The position numbers and the translations under genes are program-made. From assembly GCA_963703895.1 (NCBI GenBank), contig CAVPFX010000001.1, positions 62,001 to 126,000 of the forward strand: 64,000 bases of DNA, read 5' to 3'. This DNA is from VRUE01 sp963703895 (GTDB taxonomy: Bacteria > Actinomycetota > Thermoleophilia > Solirubrobacterales > 70-9). Positions 1 through 7,794 of this stretch are shown here, piece after piece (position 1 is the first letter of the stretch; every line of letters starts with the position of its first letter). Under the pieces are notes generated by a model. It saw only the letters and a list, made by a program, of their open reading frames with translations, had not been told where the DNA came from and made no database searches.

Positions 1-184
1 CTTCGCTGTTCCGACCCCTTATGGGGGAAGGATCTGGGGCGCGGATCGGATGACGTCGGTGGCGATCGTCGGTCGTATCGCGAAGGCGACCGGTCCACGC
101 ACGATCCAATGCGGTCCGCCGCCATTGACTGAGGTGCCCTGAGCGGAGAGGGCGAGGCGTGAACCGCCTGTCGAGCTCGTGCCC

Positions 185-457
185 TCAGGCAGCGCTCTTG
201 CTCTTGTAGTAATTGGCGTTGATCTCGGCGTACTTGGCCCACTCGGCCGGAAGCTGATCCTCGGCGAAGCAGGCGTCGACCGGGCAGGCCTCAACACAGG
301 CGTCGCAGTCGATGCACTCGTCCGGGTCGATGTAGAGCATCTCTACCGAGTCGTAATCGGGCTCGTCCGGCGTCGGGTGGATGCAATCGACGGGACAGAC
401 CTCAACGCATGAGTTGTCCTTCTGGCCGATGCAAGGCTCGGCGATGACGTAGGTCAT
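185..457 (-). CDS. fdxA: 7Fe-type ferredoxin ([3Fe-4S][4Fe-4S])
   Basis: Small soluble electron carrier of 90 aa. Eight cysteines are arranged as in 7Fe ferredoxins: C9, C17, C21 and C25 in the first half and C48, C51, C54 and C58 in the second. CVEVCPVDCIHP and CIDCDACVEACPVDAC are the two cluster motifs. By family knowledge C9, C17 and one second-half Cys bind the 3Fe cluster. The open frame extends far upstream, but the protein starts MTYVIAEPC as relatives do, and AGGAGAAG lies 6 bases before that ATG. It is divergent from the SDR gene at 580. The redox partner is unknown. Confidence 0.93.
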   Translation of the reverse strand: MTYVIAEPCIGQKDNSCVEVCPVDCIHPTPDEPDYDSVEMLYIDPDECIDCDACVEACPVDACFAEDQLPAEWAKYAEINANYYKSKSAA

Positions 458-579
458 TCGAGGCTTCTCCTGGGTCGTCGTTTCGGTGCCGCCGGAGGCT
501 GGCTGCCCCCGCCAAAGCGCGGATGCACATTTTACGGATTGCGCGGCGGCGGGCGCTCCCCCACTAGCATCGGCAAGCA

Positions 580-1461
580 ATGCTGCTGCTGACAGGGGCA
601 ACGGGAAGCGTTGGATCGCGGCTGCTGCCGCTGCTGCTCGAGCGCGGCGACGACGTACGCTGCCTCGTGCGCGAGCCACGGCGACTCGGCCCGCGGCGGG
701 TAGATGTGCAGATCGCGCTCGGCGATCTCGGCGAGATGTCGGATCCTTACCTGGTGCGCCAGGCCCTGCGCGGGGTCGACACCGTGGTTCACCTGGCGGC
801 GACGATCCGCGATCAGCCACCGCACCGGATCGAGGAGCTGAACGGGCTGGCGACCCTGCGCCTGCTGCGCGCGGCCGAGCGCAGCGGCGTGCAGCGCTTC
901 GTCTTCTTCAGTGCCCTCAACGCGTCGGTGGCGCAGCGCACGCGGTTCTTCCGCGCCAAGTGGTTGGCCGAGCGCGCCGTCGCCTCCTCGGCGCTGGAGA
1001 CGACGATCTTCGCCCCCTCGATCGTCTACGACCGCTCGGACCCCTGGGTGACGTTGCTGCGCCGCTTCTCCTTCCTACCCGTGCTGCCGGTCTCCGGTGA
1101 CGGTCAGGCGCGCTTCGAGCCGATCTGGGCCAACGACGCGGCACGCTGCGTGGTTGCCGCACTGGAGCGAGGGGATCGCCAGCGCTACGAGCTGGCCGGG
1201 CCCCAGACCCTGAGCTACGACGAGATGTCGGACCTGGTCAGCCAGGTCGCCGGCCGGCCGCGCTCGCTGGTCCACCTGCCGCTCCCCCTCGTCCGCTCCG
1301 GCCTGATCGCGATCCGCTCCCTTTTCGGCGAGGCCGTGTTTGCAACCTGGGAGGAGGCCGAGTTGATGGAGGTCTCGATGCTCAGCGAACGCGGCACGGC
1401 CGACGCGGAGGAGCTGGGAGTCAAGCCAAGAAGGATGGGCGATGTACTGGAGGAGGACTAG
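580..1461 (+). CDS. NmrA-like / NDUFA9-type NAD(P)-binding SDR protein
   Basis: Extended or atypical short-chain dehydrogenase of 293 aa. The N-terminus MLLLTGATGSVGSRLLPLL is the Rossmann TGATGxxG nucleotide-binding loop. FFSALNASVAQRTRFFRAKW follows the layout of the complex I NDUFA9/YwnB-like subfamily, which often lacks a full YxxxK catalytic motif and may act as a redox sensor or assembly factor. No substrate can be assigned. The end overlaps the next gene by 20 bp, so the two are probably co-transcribed. The start is the first ATG after the divergent ferredoxin promoter region. Confidence 0.85.
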   Translation: MLLLTGATGSVGSRLLPLLLERGDDVRCLVREPRRLGPRRVDVQIALGDLGEMSDPYLVRQALRGVDTVVHLAATIRDQPPHRIEELNGLATLRLLRAAERSGVQRFVFFSALNASVAQRTRFFRAKWLAERAVASSALETTIFAPSIVYDRSDPWVTLLRRFSFLPVLPVSGDGQARFEPIWANDAARCVVAALERGDRQRYELAGPQTLSYDEMSDLVSQVAGRPRSLVHLPLPLVRSGLIAIRSLFGEAVFATWEEAELMEVSMLSERGTADAEELGVKPRRMGDVLEED

Positions 1462-2536
1462 GCAGGCGGCGGTTCTGGCGGTGGCGGTGGCGGCAATCCT
1501 CGCCGCGCCGGCGCGAGCGCTGACCCTGGTGCCACCGAAGCCCGGCGTCCTCTTCGGCGTCAGCGACCAGGGCACGACGACGCAGTTCAACGAATTCACC
1601 GAACTGCTGACCAAGCACCCGGCGCTGCTGCAGACCTTCCATCCCTGGGGCAACAGCCTCAACCAGGCCTACGAACGCTGGCGCGAAACCGGGACCCGGC
1701 CGGTTCTGGCGATCTCCACGGTCGACGACCAGACCCTGGGCGAGCTGATCACGCCCGAGCAGATCGCCCTCGGGGCCGGCGACGACTACCTGCTGCAGCT
1801 CAACGACTTCTTCGCCAAACGCGGGCTGCCCGCCTACATCAGGCCGCTGGGCGAGCCCAACCGCTGCCTCAACGCCTGGTCCGCGGTCAACTGCGACGGC
1901 ACCCAGAAGGGCGGCGAACACACCCCCGGCTGGTACAAGCAGGCATTCCGCCGCATTGTCGCGATCGTCCGCGGCGGCCAGACGCTGGAAGGGATCAACG
2001 CGACCCTGGCCGAAATCGGCCTGCCGCCGCTCAACCGCACCAAGGGCCCGAACCCGACCGAACTGCTGGCGGCGCCGGTGAGCATCATCTGGAGCCCACT
2101 GCCGGGCGGCTCGCCGCGGGTGAAAGGCAACTTCCCCGGCAACTACTGGCCGGGCGCGCGCTGGGTCGACTGGGCGGGGACGGACTTCTACTCCGAATAT
2201 CCGGTCTGGAAAGACCTCAACCGCTTCTACGTCGGCAAGCAGTGGAAGGGCAAGCCGGTGGCGATCACCGAGTGGGCCGTCTCGGGCAAAGACGAACCGC
2301 GCTTCGTCAAACAGCTGGTCGCCTGGACGGTCAAGCACCCGCGCGTGCGCATGTTCGTCTACTACGCCGGCTTCGGCCCCGGCGCCAATCCCTACGCCTT
2401 GAGTCTCTACCCGCGCACGACGAACACCCTGCGACTCAAGCTGCGCCGAGAAACCTTCCTCCAGTACGCCGAATACAACGCCGGCACCCTGCCGCCGCTG
2501 CCCCCTCCGCCGCCGAAAACCTCAAAAGTCCCTTAG
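1442..2536 (+). CDS. Secreted GH26-like TIM-barrel glycoside hydrolase
   Basis: 364 aa with a Sec signal peptide (basic MYWRRTR, hydrophobic 9-22, cleavage near APARA). The rest resembles GH26 endo-mannanase-type clan-A barrels. YIRPLGEPN places a candidate acid/base Glu138 in the RPLxE motif, and PVAITEWAV places a candidate nucleophile Glu277. WVDWAGTDFY fits the strand before the nucleophile. The C-terminus is Pro-rich. AAGGA lies 8 bases upstream of the start codon, inside the end of the SDR gene. The substrate is unproven; extracellular polysaccharide such as mannan or the cell's own glycan is plausible. It ends just before the 180-bp palindrome. Confidence 0.75.
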   Translation: MYWRRTRQAAVLAVAVAAILAAPARALTLVPPKPGVLFGVSDQGTTTQFNEFTELLTKHPALLQTFHPWGNSLNQAYERWRETGTRPVLAISTVDDQTLGELITPEQIALGAGDDYLLQLNDFFAKRGLPAYIRPLGEPNRCLNAWSAVNCDGTQKGGEHTPGWYKQAFRRIVAIVRGGQTLEGINATLAEIGLPPLNRTKGPNPTELLAAPVSIIWSPLPGGSPRVKGNFPGNYWPGARWVDWAGTDFYSEYPVWKDLNRFYVGKQWKGKPVAITEWAVSGKDEPRFVKQLVAWTVKHPRVRMFVYYAGFGPGANPYALSLYPRTTNTLRLKLRRETFLQYAEYNAGTLPPLPPPPPKTSKVP

Positions 2537-2540
2537 CGGC

Positions 2541-2720
2541 CGAAGTTCGGACCTGTCTCGGAAGATCCGGGGTGTGCGACTGGCGAGCGCCGGATCAATC
2601 AGGGCAAGAACGCAAGAGGCCCGAATAGCAGAGCTATTCGGGCCTCTGAGGACGCCGCCCTGAGCCGATCCGCCGCCGCCAGGCGTGCGCACCGGGCTTT
2701 CGAGCCAGGTCCGAACTTCG
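2541..2720. repeat. 180-bp near-perfect palindrome between convergent genes
   Basis: The whole intergenic region folds back on itself. Bases 2541-2554 are the exact reverse complement of 2707-2720 (14-bp termini). Bases 2615-2629 exactly pair with 2633-2647 around a 3-nt loop. The segments between also match with few mismatches, giving arms of 89 and 88 nt. It begins 5 bases after the GH26-like stop and ends exactly at the groL stop codon. It could be an extended bidirectional terminator, a MITE-like element or a structured RNA. There is no open frame inside. Confidence 0.85.
2615..2647. terminator. Perfect 15-bp hairpin, likely bidirectional terminator
   Basis: Core of the large palindrome: AGAGGCCCGAATAGC, loop AGA, then the exact reverse complement. 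It lies between the convergent 3' ends of the GH26-like gene and groL. No T-tract follows on either side, as is common for the I-shaped terminators described in high-GC actinobacteria. Confidence 0.6.
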
Positions 2721-4361
2721 TTACATCATGCCGCCCATGTCGGGCATGCCGCCGGGCATTCCGCCGCCGGCAGCGCCCTCCTTCTCGGGCGGCTCGGCGA
2801 TGATCGCCTCGGTGACGAGGATGTTCTTGGCGATCGACGCCGCGTTCTCCAAGGCTGAGCGGGTCACCTTGGTCGGGTCGATCACACCGGCCGCGATCAG
2901 GTCGCCGTACTCGCCGGTTGCCGCGTTGAGGCCTTCGCCGGCCTTCAGCTCGCGGACCTTGTTGACCACGACCGAGCCCTCCTCGCCGGAGTTCTCGGCG
3001 ATCTGGCGGACCGGCTCCTCGAGCGCCCGGTGGACGATCCGTGCTCCGGTCGCCTCGTCGGGGTCGCTGAGCTTGTCCGGGTCGAGGTCGGCCTGGGCGT
3101 TGAGCAGGGCAACACCACCACCCGGCACGACGCCCTCCTCGAGCGCGGCGCGGGTCGCCTGCAGCGCGTCCTCGACGCGGTGCTTCTTCTCCTTCATCTC
3201 GGTCTCGGTGGCAGCGCCGACCTTGACCACGGCGACACCGCCGGCCAGCTTGGCGAGACGCTCCTGGAGCTTCTCGCGATCGAAATCGGAGTCGGTGTTC
3301 TCGACCTCGTTTTTGATCTGCTTGATCCGACCCTTGATGTCGTCGGCCTCGCCGGCGCCATCGATGATCGTCGTCGTGTCCTTGGAGATGACGACGCGGC
3401 GGGCTTTACCGAGCTGGGTGACCTGGGTGTTCTCGAGTTTGAGACCCATCTCCTCGGTGATCACCTCGCCGCCGGTGAGGATCGCGATGTCCTCGAGCAT
3501 CCGCTTGCGGCGATCGCCGAAGCCGGGTGCCTTGACCGCGACACCGGTGAAGGTGCCGCGCAGCTTGTTGACGACCAGCGTCGCGAGGCACTCGCCCTCG
3601 ACGTCCTCGGCGATGATCATCAGCGGCTTGCCACCCTGCATCACCTGCTCGAGAATCGGCAGGATGTCGCGCACGGAGCCGATTTTCTGGTTGGCGATGA
3701 GGATGTAGGGGTCCTCCAGCACCGCCTCCATGCGATCCTGGTCGGTGACCATGTACGGCGAGATGTAGCCCTTGTCGAACTGCATCCCCTCGGTGAACTC
3801 CAGCTCCATGCCGAAGGTCTGGCCTTCCTCGACGTTGACCACGCCGTCCTTGCCGACCTTCTCGATCGCGTCGGCAATCACGTTGCCGATCTCGTCGTCA
3901 CCGGCGGAGATGGCGGCGACGCGGGCGATCTGCTCCTTGCCCGCGACCTCCTTGGACTGCTTCTCGCGCAGGGTCTCGACAACGTCCTCGACAGCGGCCT
4001 CGATCCCGCGGCGCAGGGCCAGCGGGTTGGCGCCGGCGGCGACGTTCTTGAGGCCCTGGCGGACGATGATCTGGGCCAGCAGCGTCGCCGTCGTCGTACC
4101 GTCACCGGCGACGTCGTTGGTCGCCGTGGCGACCTCGCGGACGAGCTGGGCGCCCTGGTTCTCGAAGACGTCCTCGACCTCGACCTCGCGGGCGATGGTG
4201 ACGCCATCGTTGGTGATCGTCGGCGCGCCGAACTTTTTGTCGAGCACGACGTAACGGCCCTTTGGGCCGAGAGTGACCTTGACCGCGTCGGCGACTGCGT
4301 CGACGCCGGCCTGCAGGGCCCCCCGTGCTTCCTCGCTGAACTTCAGCTCCTTATGAGCCAT
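2721..4361 (-). CDS. groL: Chaperonin GroEL (Hsp60)
   Basis: Full-length 60-kDa chaperonin of 546 aa. It forms the double-ring ATP-driven folding chamber in the cytosol with GroES. Diagnostic segments are VKVTLGPKGRYVVLDKKFG near residue 30, the ATP-binding DVAGDGTTTATLLAQ, and the GGM-rich tail GGMPGGMPDMGGMM. The GGM tail marks the canonical housekeeping copy rather than the His-rich actinobacterial paralogue. AAGGAGG lies 10 bases upstream of the ATG. It follows groS by 48 bp and is presumably transcribed from the CIRCE-controlled promoter. Confidence 0.98.
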   Translation of the reverse strand: MAHKELKFSEEARGALQAGVDAVADAVKVTLGPKGRYVVLDKKFGAPTITNDGVTIAREVEVEDVFENQGAQLVREVATATNDVAGDGTTTATLLAQIIVRQGLKNVAAGANPLALRRGIEAAVEDVVETLREKQSKEVAGKEQIARVAAISAGDDEIGNVIADAIEKVGKDGVVNVEEGQTFGMELEFTEGMQFDKGYISPYMVTDQDRMEAVLEDPYILIANQKIGSVRDILPILEQVMQGGKPLMIIAEDVEGECLATLVVNKLRGTFTGVAVKAPGFGDRRKRMLEDIAILTGGEVITEEMGLKLENTQVTQLGKARRVVISKDTTTIIDGAGEADDIKGRIKQIKNEVENTDSDFDREKLQERLAKLAGGVAVVKVGAATETEMKEKKHRVEDALQATRAALEEGVVPGGGVALLNAQADLDPDKLSDPDEATGARIVHRALEEPVRQIAENSGEEGSVVVNKVRELKAGEGLNAATGEYGDLIAAGVIDPTKVTRSALENAASIAKNILVTEAIIAEPPEKEGAAGGGMPGGMPDMGGMM

Positions 4362-4409
4362 CTGTTTTCAGTCCTCCTTGGTTCATCTAAGTCCTGGTTG
4401 GCGGATCGG

Positions 4410-4697
4410 TCAGCCGAGCTTGGCGAGGACGTCCGACTCGCGCAAAACGAGCAGCTCCTCATCCTCGACGGTGACCTCGGTGCCGCCGTATTTGGAGTAG
4501 AGGACCTCGTCGCCCTCGCTCACGTCGAGCGGGCGGCGGGTTCCGTCCTCGTTGATCGCGCCATCGCCGACGGCGACGACCTTGCCCTTTTGGGGCTTCT
4601 CCTTAGCGGTGTCGGGAAGGACGATGCCGCTGGCAGTCGTCTCCTCCTCCTCGATCGGCTTCACGATCAGCCGGTCCCCGAGGGGCTTCAGCTTCAT
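4410..4697 (-). CDS. groS: Co-chaperonin GroES (Hsp10)
   Basis: 95 aa, the usual GroES length. It forms the heptameric lid of the GroEL chamber. It begins MKLKPLGDRLIVKP, contains the mobile-loop region EEEETTASGIVLPD, and ends with the beta-barrel segment VLYSKYGGTEVTVEDEELLV. GGAGG lies 7 bases before the ATG. It is first in the groS-groL operon, with a CIRCE operator 51-77 bases upstream. Confidence 0.98.
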   Translation of the reverse strand: MKLKPLGDRLIVKPIEEEETTASGIVLPDTAKEKPQKGKVVAVGDGAINEDGTRRPLDVSEGDEVLYSKYGGTEVTVEDEELLVLRESDVLAKLG

Positions 4698-4747
4698 CCG
4701 TATACCTCCATCATTGGGTCAGGGGTGGTTCAGAAGTTCGAACTGGA

Positions 4748-4774
4748 TTGGCACTCTGCAGGTGAGAGTGCCAG
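4748..4774. promoter_or_regulatory. CIRCE operator (HrcA-binding site)
   Basis: Inverted repeat TTGGCACTC-N9-GAGTGCCAG, matching the CIRCE consensus TTAGCACTC-N9-GAGTGCTAA with one symmetric change per arm. It sits directly upstream of groS. By family knowledge it is bound by the repressor HrcA and relieves repression on heat shock. hrcA is not in this window. Confidence 0.9.
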
Positions 4775-4812
4775 CGCCAGAAAGATAGCGGGGCGCGCGC
4801 CCCGGCGGCGGC

Positions 4813-5286
4813 TCAGCCGTTGGCAAGCAGGCGACAGCCCAGCAGAGCGGCGATTCCCTCGCCTCCCCGAGCCATCACCCAATCGTGATTCCACTCGAAG
4901 ATCGGCCGGGCCAAGGGCGCCAGCAGGTTCATCCAGGCCTTGCTGGTGGCCACGTTCCACTCGTAGAGCACCGCGGTCGCACCGTCCTGCTCGTAGAGGC
5001 GCCAGCGACCGACTCCGCTCAGCTCGCCGACCGCGTTGCCCTCGAGCAGATGCGGGAACTCGATCCGCGTCGTCGTCACCTCGAACTCGACCCGGTAGGG
5101 CAGCAGGCTCTTCCAGACCATGCGGGCGACGGTGCCGACGCCGCCATCGTCGCCGGGGCTGATTTCCTCGGCCTCCTCGACGCCGCGCCACCATTGCGGC
5201 CAGTTCGCCTGGTCGTAGATCGCCTCCCAGACCTGCTCGCGCGGCGCCTCCAGCAACCAGGTGGTGAGGAACTTGTAGTCGGCCAC
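4813..5286 (-). CDS. SRPBCC / START-like hydrophobic-ligand-binding protein
   Basis: 157 aa, the typical size of polyketide cyclase/dehydrase-like SRPBCC proteins. It begins with a beta strand and helix (YKFLTTWLLEAPREQVWEAI), then the characteristic WPQWWRGV turn, a long central sheet and a C-terminal helix. The fold forms a helix-grip cavity for a hydrophobic ligand or for activator-like binding. No catalytic residues can be assigned. It is on the same strand as groSL but upstream of the CIRCE site, so it is probably a separate unit. Confidence 0.8.
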   Translation of the reverse strand: MADYKFLTTWLLEAPREQVWEAIYDQANWPQWWRGVEEAEEISPGDDGGVGTVARMVWKSLLPYRVEFEVTTTRIEFPHLLEGNAVGELSGVGRWRLYEQDGATAVLYEWNVATSKAWMNLLAPLARPIFEWNHDWVMARGGEGIAALLGCRLLANG

Positions 5287-5319
5287 CGGATCTAGATACG
5301 GATCAGGCGGGGTGCGCGA

Positions 5320-5724
5320 TCAGTTGTGATGAGGGGTCTCGCCGTTGCCGAAATGAGCGCCGGGAGGCTCGACGATCTGCGAGAAGCGGATCACGGTGAC
5401 GGATTCGTCGGGAGCGACGGGGCGCCCGTAGATCTGTTCGAGGAACTTGATCTCCTCCTCGAGCCGGCGGAACTCCGGGTTGTCGTGCTCGATGTCGCGC
5501 GGGGAGAGCTCGGAGACGCGCTTGACCTCGACGTCGTCGATCACCGCGGTGAAGATCTTCTCGCGCGGACTGTGGCGGAAACCGACCGTGATCCAGACGA
5601 CCTGACCGCGCTCGTACTTGTTGCTCTTGTCGCCGAGCCGGATCGTCGCGGTCTTGCGACCGCGCTTGAGCTGGTCGACGAAGACCGGCGAGTAGAAGTT
5701 GAGAACGTAGATACCGCCGCGCAT
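5320..5724 (-). CDS. ASCH-domain protein
   Basis: 134 aa. The N-terminal part YVLNFYSPVFVDQLKRGRKT followed by TIRLGDK matches the ASCH fold, a PUA-related RNA-binding beta barrel often tied to translation or nucleobase chemistry. GQVVWITVG is a typical central strand. The frame stays open further upstream, but the ATG giving MRGGIYVLNF is the best domain start. It is divergent from the RTX gene across a 157-bp region with paired inverted repeats. Its RNA target is unknown. Confidence 0.75.
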   Translation of the reverse strand: MRGGIYVLNFYSPVFVDQLKRGRKTATIRLGDKSNKYERGQVVWITVGFRHSPREKIFTAVIDDVEVKRVSELSPRDIEHDNPEFRRLEEEIKFLEQIYGRPVAPDESVTVIRFSQIVEPPGAHFGNGETPHHN

Positions 5725-5809
5725 CGGGCTGCGAGCGTATCTGACCGGGCCCTGCGCAGCGTCGTGCTTGGGTGATTCTCGATCCGAGCTCGGGTAGTAG
5801 CTATGGACG

Positions 5810-5848
5810 GACGAACTAGGGACTTTTGAACGTTCGTCGACCAAAAGT
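5810..5848. promoter_or_regulatory. Two interleaved inverted repeats upstream of RTX gene
   Basis: Arms in order A, B, A', B': GACGAAC (5810-5816), ACTTTTG (5822-5828), GTTCGTC (5832-5838), CAAAAGT (5842-5848). A pairs exactly with A' and B with B'. The interleaved order allows two overlapping operators or, in RNA, a pseudoknot topology. It lies in the divergent promoter region between the ASCH and RTX genes, 34 bases before the RTX ATG. Confidence 0.45.
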
Positions 5849-5881
5849 GTAGGCCGGCCCAAAACGGGTCGATGGGGGAGC

Positions 5882-7786
5882 ATGAGCCAATCGACAGCCA
5901 GGGGTCGTTCCCTGTTCTCATCCTCTTTTGCGTCCATTGCGTGTGCCTTCCTCTTCGCGCTCGCCTTCACCGCAAGCGCGAGCGCAGCCCAATGTCACGG
6001 CAAGCACGCGACGATCGTCGGCACCGCCGGCAACGACGTGCTCGTCGGCAAAGGCGCCAGCGACGTGATCTACGGCGGCGGCGGCAACGACAGGATCAGT
6101 GGCGGGCCTAACGGCAACGACAGGATCTGCGGCGGTCCCGGCGATGACAAGCTCTACGGTGGGCGCGGCTTCGACAAGCTCTACGGAGAAGGCGGCGACG
6201 ACAAGCTCGCCGGCGACACGGGCTCCGATCATCTCGAGGGAGGCAGTGGCGAGGACGATCTCAGCGGCGCCAAGGGCAAGGACGGCATCCTCGGCGGCAG
6301 CGGCGACGACAAGCTGCTCGGCGCCAAAGGGCCGGACGTCCTCAACGGCGGCGCCGGCGATGACTTCATCGACGGCGAAAAGGGCAGCGACGACGAGGAC
6401 GGGGCCGGCGGCAACGACATGCTCAAGGGCGACAAGGGCAACGACGAGATCGAAGGCGGGCCCGGCACCGACACGGTCGACGGCGGGCCCGGCGACGATC
6501 CCAAGCTCGAAGGTGGCGCCGACAACGACTTCGTCTTCGGCGGGGCCGGCAGCGACCTCGCGAGCGGTGGCGACGGTGACGGTGACGTCGTCCGCGGCGA
6601 CAGCGGCGAAGACACCCTTGACGGCGGCGGGGGCGTGAACGACATCGTCTCCTACGCCAGCGCCACCCGTGGCGCCGTGACGGTCGATCTCTCCTCCGGC
6701 CGCTCCAAAGGAGACGGCCACGACACCCTGCAGGGCTTCGAGGACGTCGTCGGCTCACCGCAGGGGGACGTCATCGTCGGCGACGGCGGCTTCAACCGCA
6801 TCGACGGTGGGGTCGGCAACGACGACCTCGATGCCATGGGCGGTCCTGACGAAGCCTTCGGCGGGGCCGGCACCGACGAATGCAATGGCTTCGCTGCCGA
6901 GTATTCCTGCGGCGCCGAAGAGGCGCCGCCGGGCAACGGCACCTTCGTAATCCTCAACCAGGGCCTCGACGGCAGCAGCCTGATCGTGCAGGGCGACGAA
7001 CGCGCCAACGACATCCACGTCTACTTCAGCAACGGCACCTGGACGGTGTCGGAAAACGGACCGATCGTCTCCGGCGAAGGCTGCCAGTCGAACACCGCCA
7101 GCAGCCTGATCGCGACGGTCTCTTGCCCGACCAGTACCGCGACCGGCCTGCTGGTGATCACCGGGGCCGGTGGCGACGACTCGATCAACATCAGCGAAAG
7201 CGTCCCGGCCGGGATCAAGGCCCGGGCCAACGGTAACGCCGGCAACGACACGCTCAGCGGCGGCCCGGGCGACGACGTGCTGGAAGCGGGCGAGAACTAC
7301 AACGGACCCGACAACGGCAACGACACCCTGATCGGCAATGCGGGGAGCGACGTGCTCTACGCGGACCCTGCCCCCGATCAACTCAGCGGCGGTCCCGGCA
7401 ACGACCTCCTGGTCTCCTCGGTCGAGGTCTGCCAGGGCCACACCTACAGCGGCGGTCCTGGCGAGGACACGGTCTCCTACGGCCGCTCCAACGCCAACAT
7501 GCGGGTCGAGCTGAACGGCACCGGTGGCCCAGCTGGCTGCGGCAGCCCGGACAAAGTCCTCGGCGACAACGAGGACCTCGAGGGCTCCGACGGCCCCGAC
7601 GTGCTGATCGGCGACAACGGCGCCAACAGCCTCTTCGGCCACCTCGGCGCCGACACCTTCATCGGCAAGGGCGGCAACGACTCGGTCGAAGCGATCGATG
7701 GTCAGCGCGACAAGGCGATCGATTGCGGGGGCGGCGACGACGACGCCGGCAAGGACCCCTCCGATCCGCAGCCAAACAGCTGCTGA
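5882..7786 (+). CDS. Secreted RTX / hemolysin-type Ca-binding repeat protein
   Basis: 634 aa, extracellular. Residues 1-35 form a signal peptide ending SASAAQ. Residues 40-330 are dense nonapeptide repeats of the GGxGxDxLx type (GGGGNDRISGG, GGPGDDKLYGG, GGSGDDKLLG), and a second block covers about 440-615. By family knowledge these bind Ca2+ and fold as parallel beta rolls outside the cell. No catalytic domain is seen, so it may be a surface or matrix protein rather than a toxin. The signal peptide is Sec-like, not a C-terminal type I secretion signal, and no type I exporter lies nearby. GGAG is only 1 base from the ATG, so the start or leader is odd. Confidence 0.85.
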   Translation: MSQSTARGRSLFSSSFASIACAFLFALAFTASASAAQCHGKHATIVGTAGNDVLVGKGASDVIYGGGGNDRISGGPNGNDRICGGPGDDKLYGGRGFDKLYGEGGDDKLAGDTGSDHLEGGSGEDDLSGAKGKDGILGGSGDDKLLGAKGPDVLNGGAGDDFIDGEKGSDDEDGAGGNDMLKGDKGNDEIEGGPGTDTVDGGPGDDPKLEGGADNDFVFGGAGSDLASGGDGDGDVVRGDSGEDTLDGGGGVNDIVSYASATRGAVTVDLSSGRSKGDGHDTLQGFEDVVGSPQGDVIVGDGGFNRIDGGVGNDDLDAMGGPDEAFGGAGTDECNGFAAEYSCGAEEAPPGNGTFVILNQGLDGSSLIVQGDERANDIHVYFSNGTWTVSENGPIVSGEGCQSNTASSLIATVSCPTSTATGLLVITGAGGDDSINISESVPAGIKARANGNAGNDTLSGGPGDDVLEAGENYNGPDNGNDTLIGNAGSDVLYADPAPDQLSGGPGNDLLVSSVEVCQGHTYSGGPGEDTVSYGRSNANMRVELNGTGGPAGCGSPDKVLGDNEDLEGSDGPDVLIGDNGANSLFGHLGADTFIGKGGNDSVEAIDGQRDKAIDCGGGDDDAGKDPSDPQPNSC

Positions 7787-7794
7787 GCGGCACC

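Noticed and set aside
49..139. Small frame of about 30 codons (MTSVAIVGRIAK...) left of the ferredoxin
   Set aside because: No ribosome site, no recognisable family and very short; the 1-184 stretch shows nothing else I can support.
2541..2720. Large palindrome as an IS element
   Set aside because: It has terminal inverted repeats but no transposase frame and no visible target duplication, so only a MITE-like reading remains possible.
3030..5162. 710-codon open frame opposite groL/groS
   Set aside because: It is the antisense shadow of two certain chaperonin genes and has no domain features; long open antisense frames are expected at this GC content.
6755..7642. 295-codon antisense frame opposite the RTX gene
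   Set aside because: It mirrors the RTX repeats and lacks start signals or a family.
6000..7700. Repetitive GGCGGC...GACGAC DNA in the RTX gene as a possible CRISPR or tandem DNA repeat
   Set aside because: The periodicity comes from nonapeptide protein repeats with variable codons; there are no identical repeats with unique spacers.
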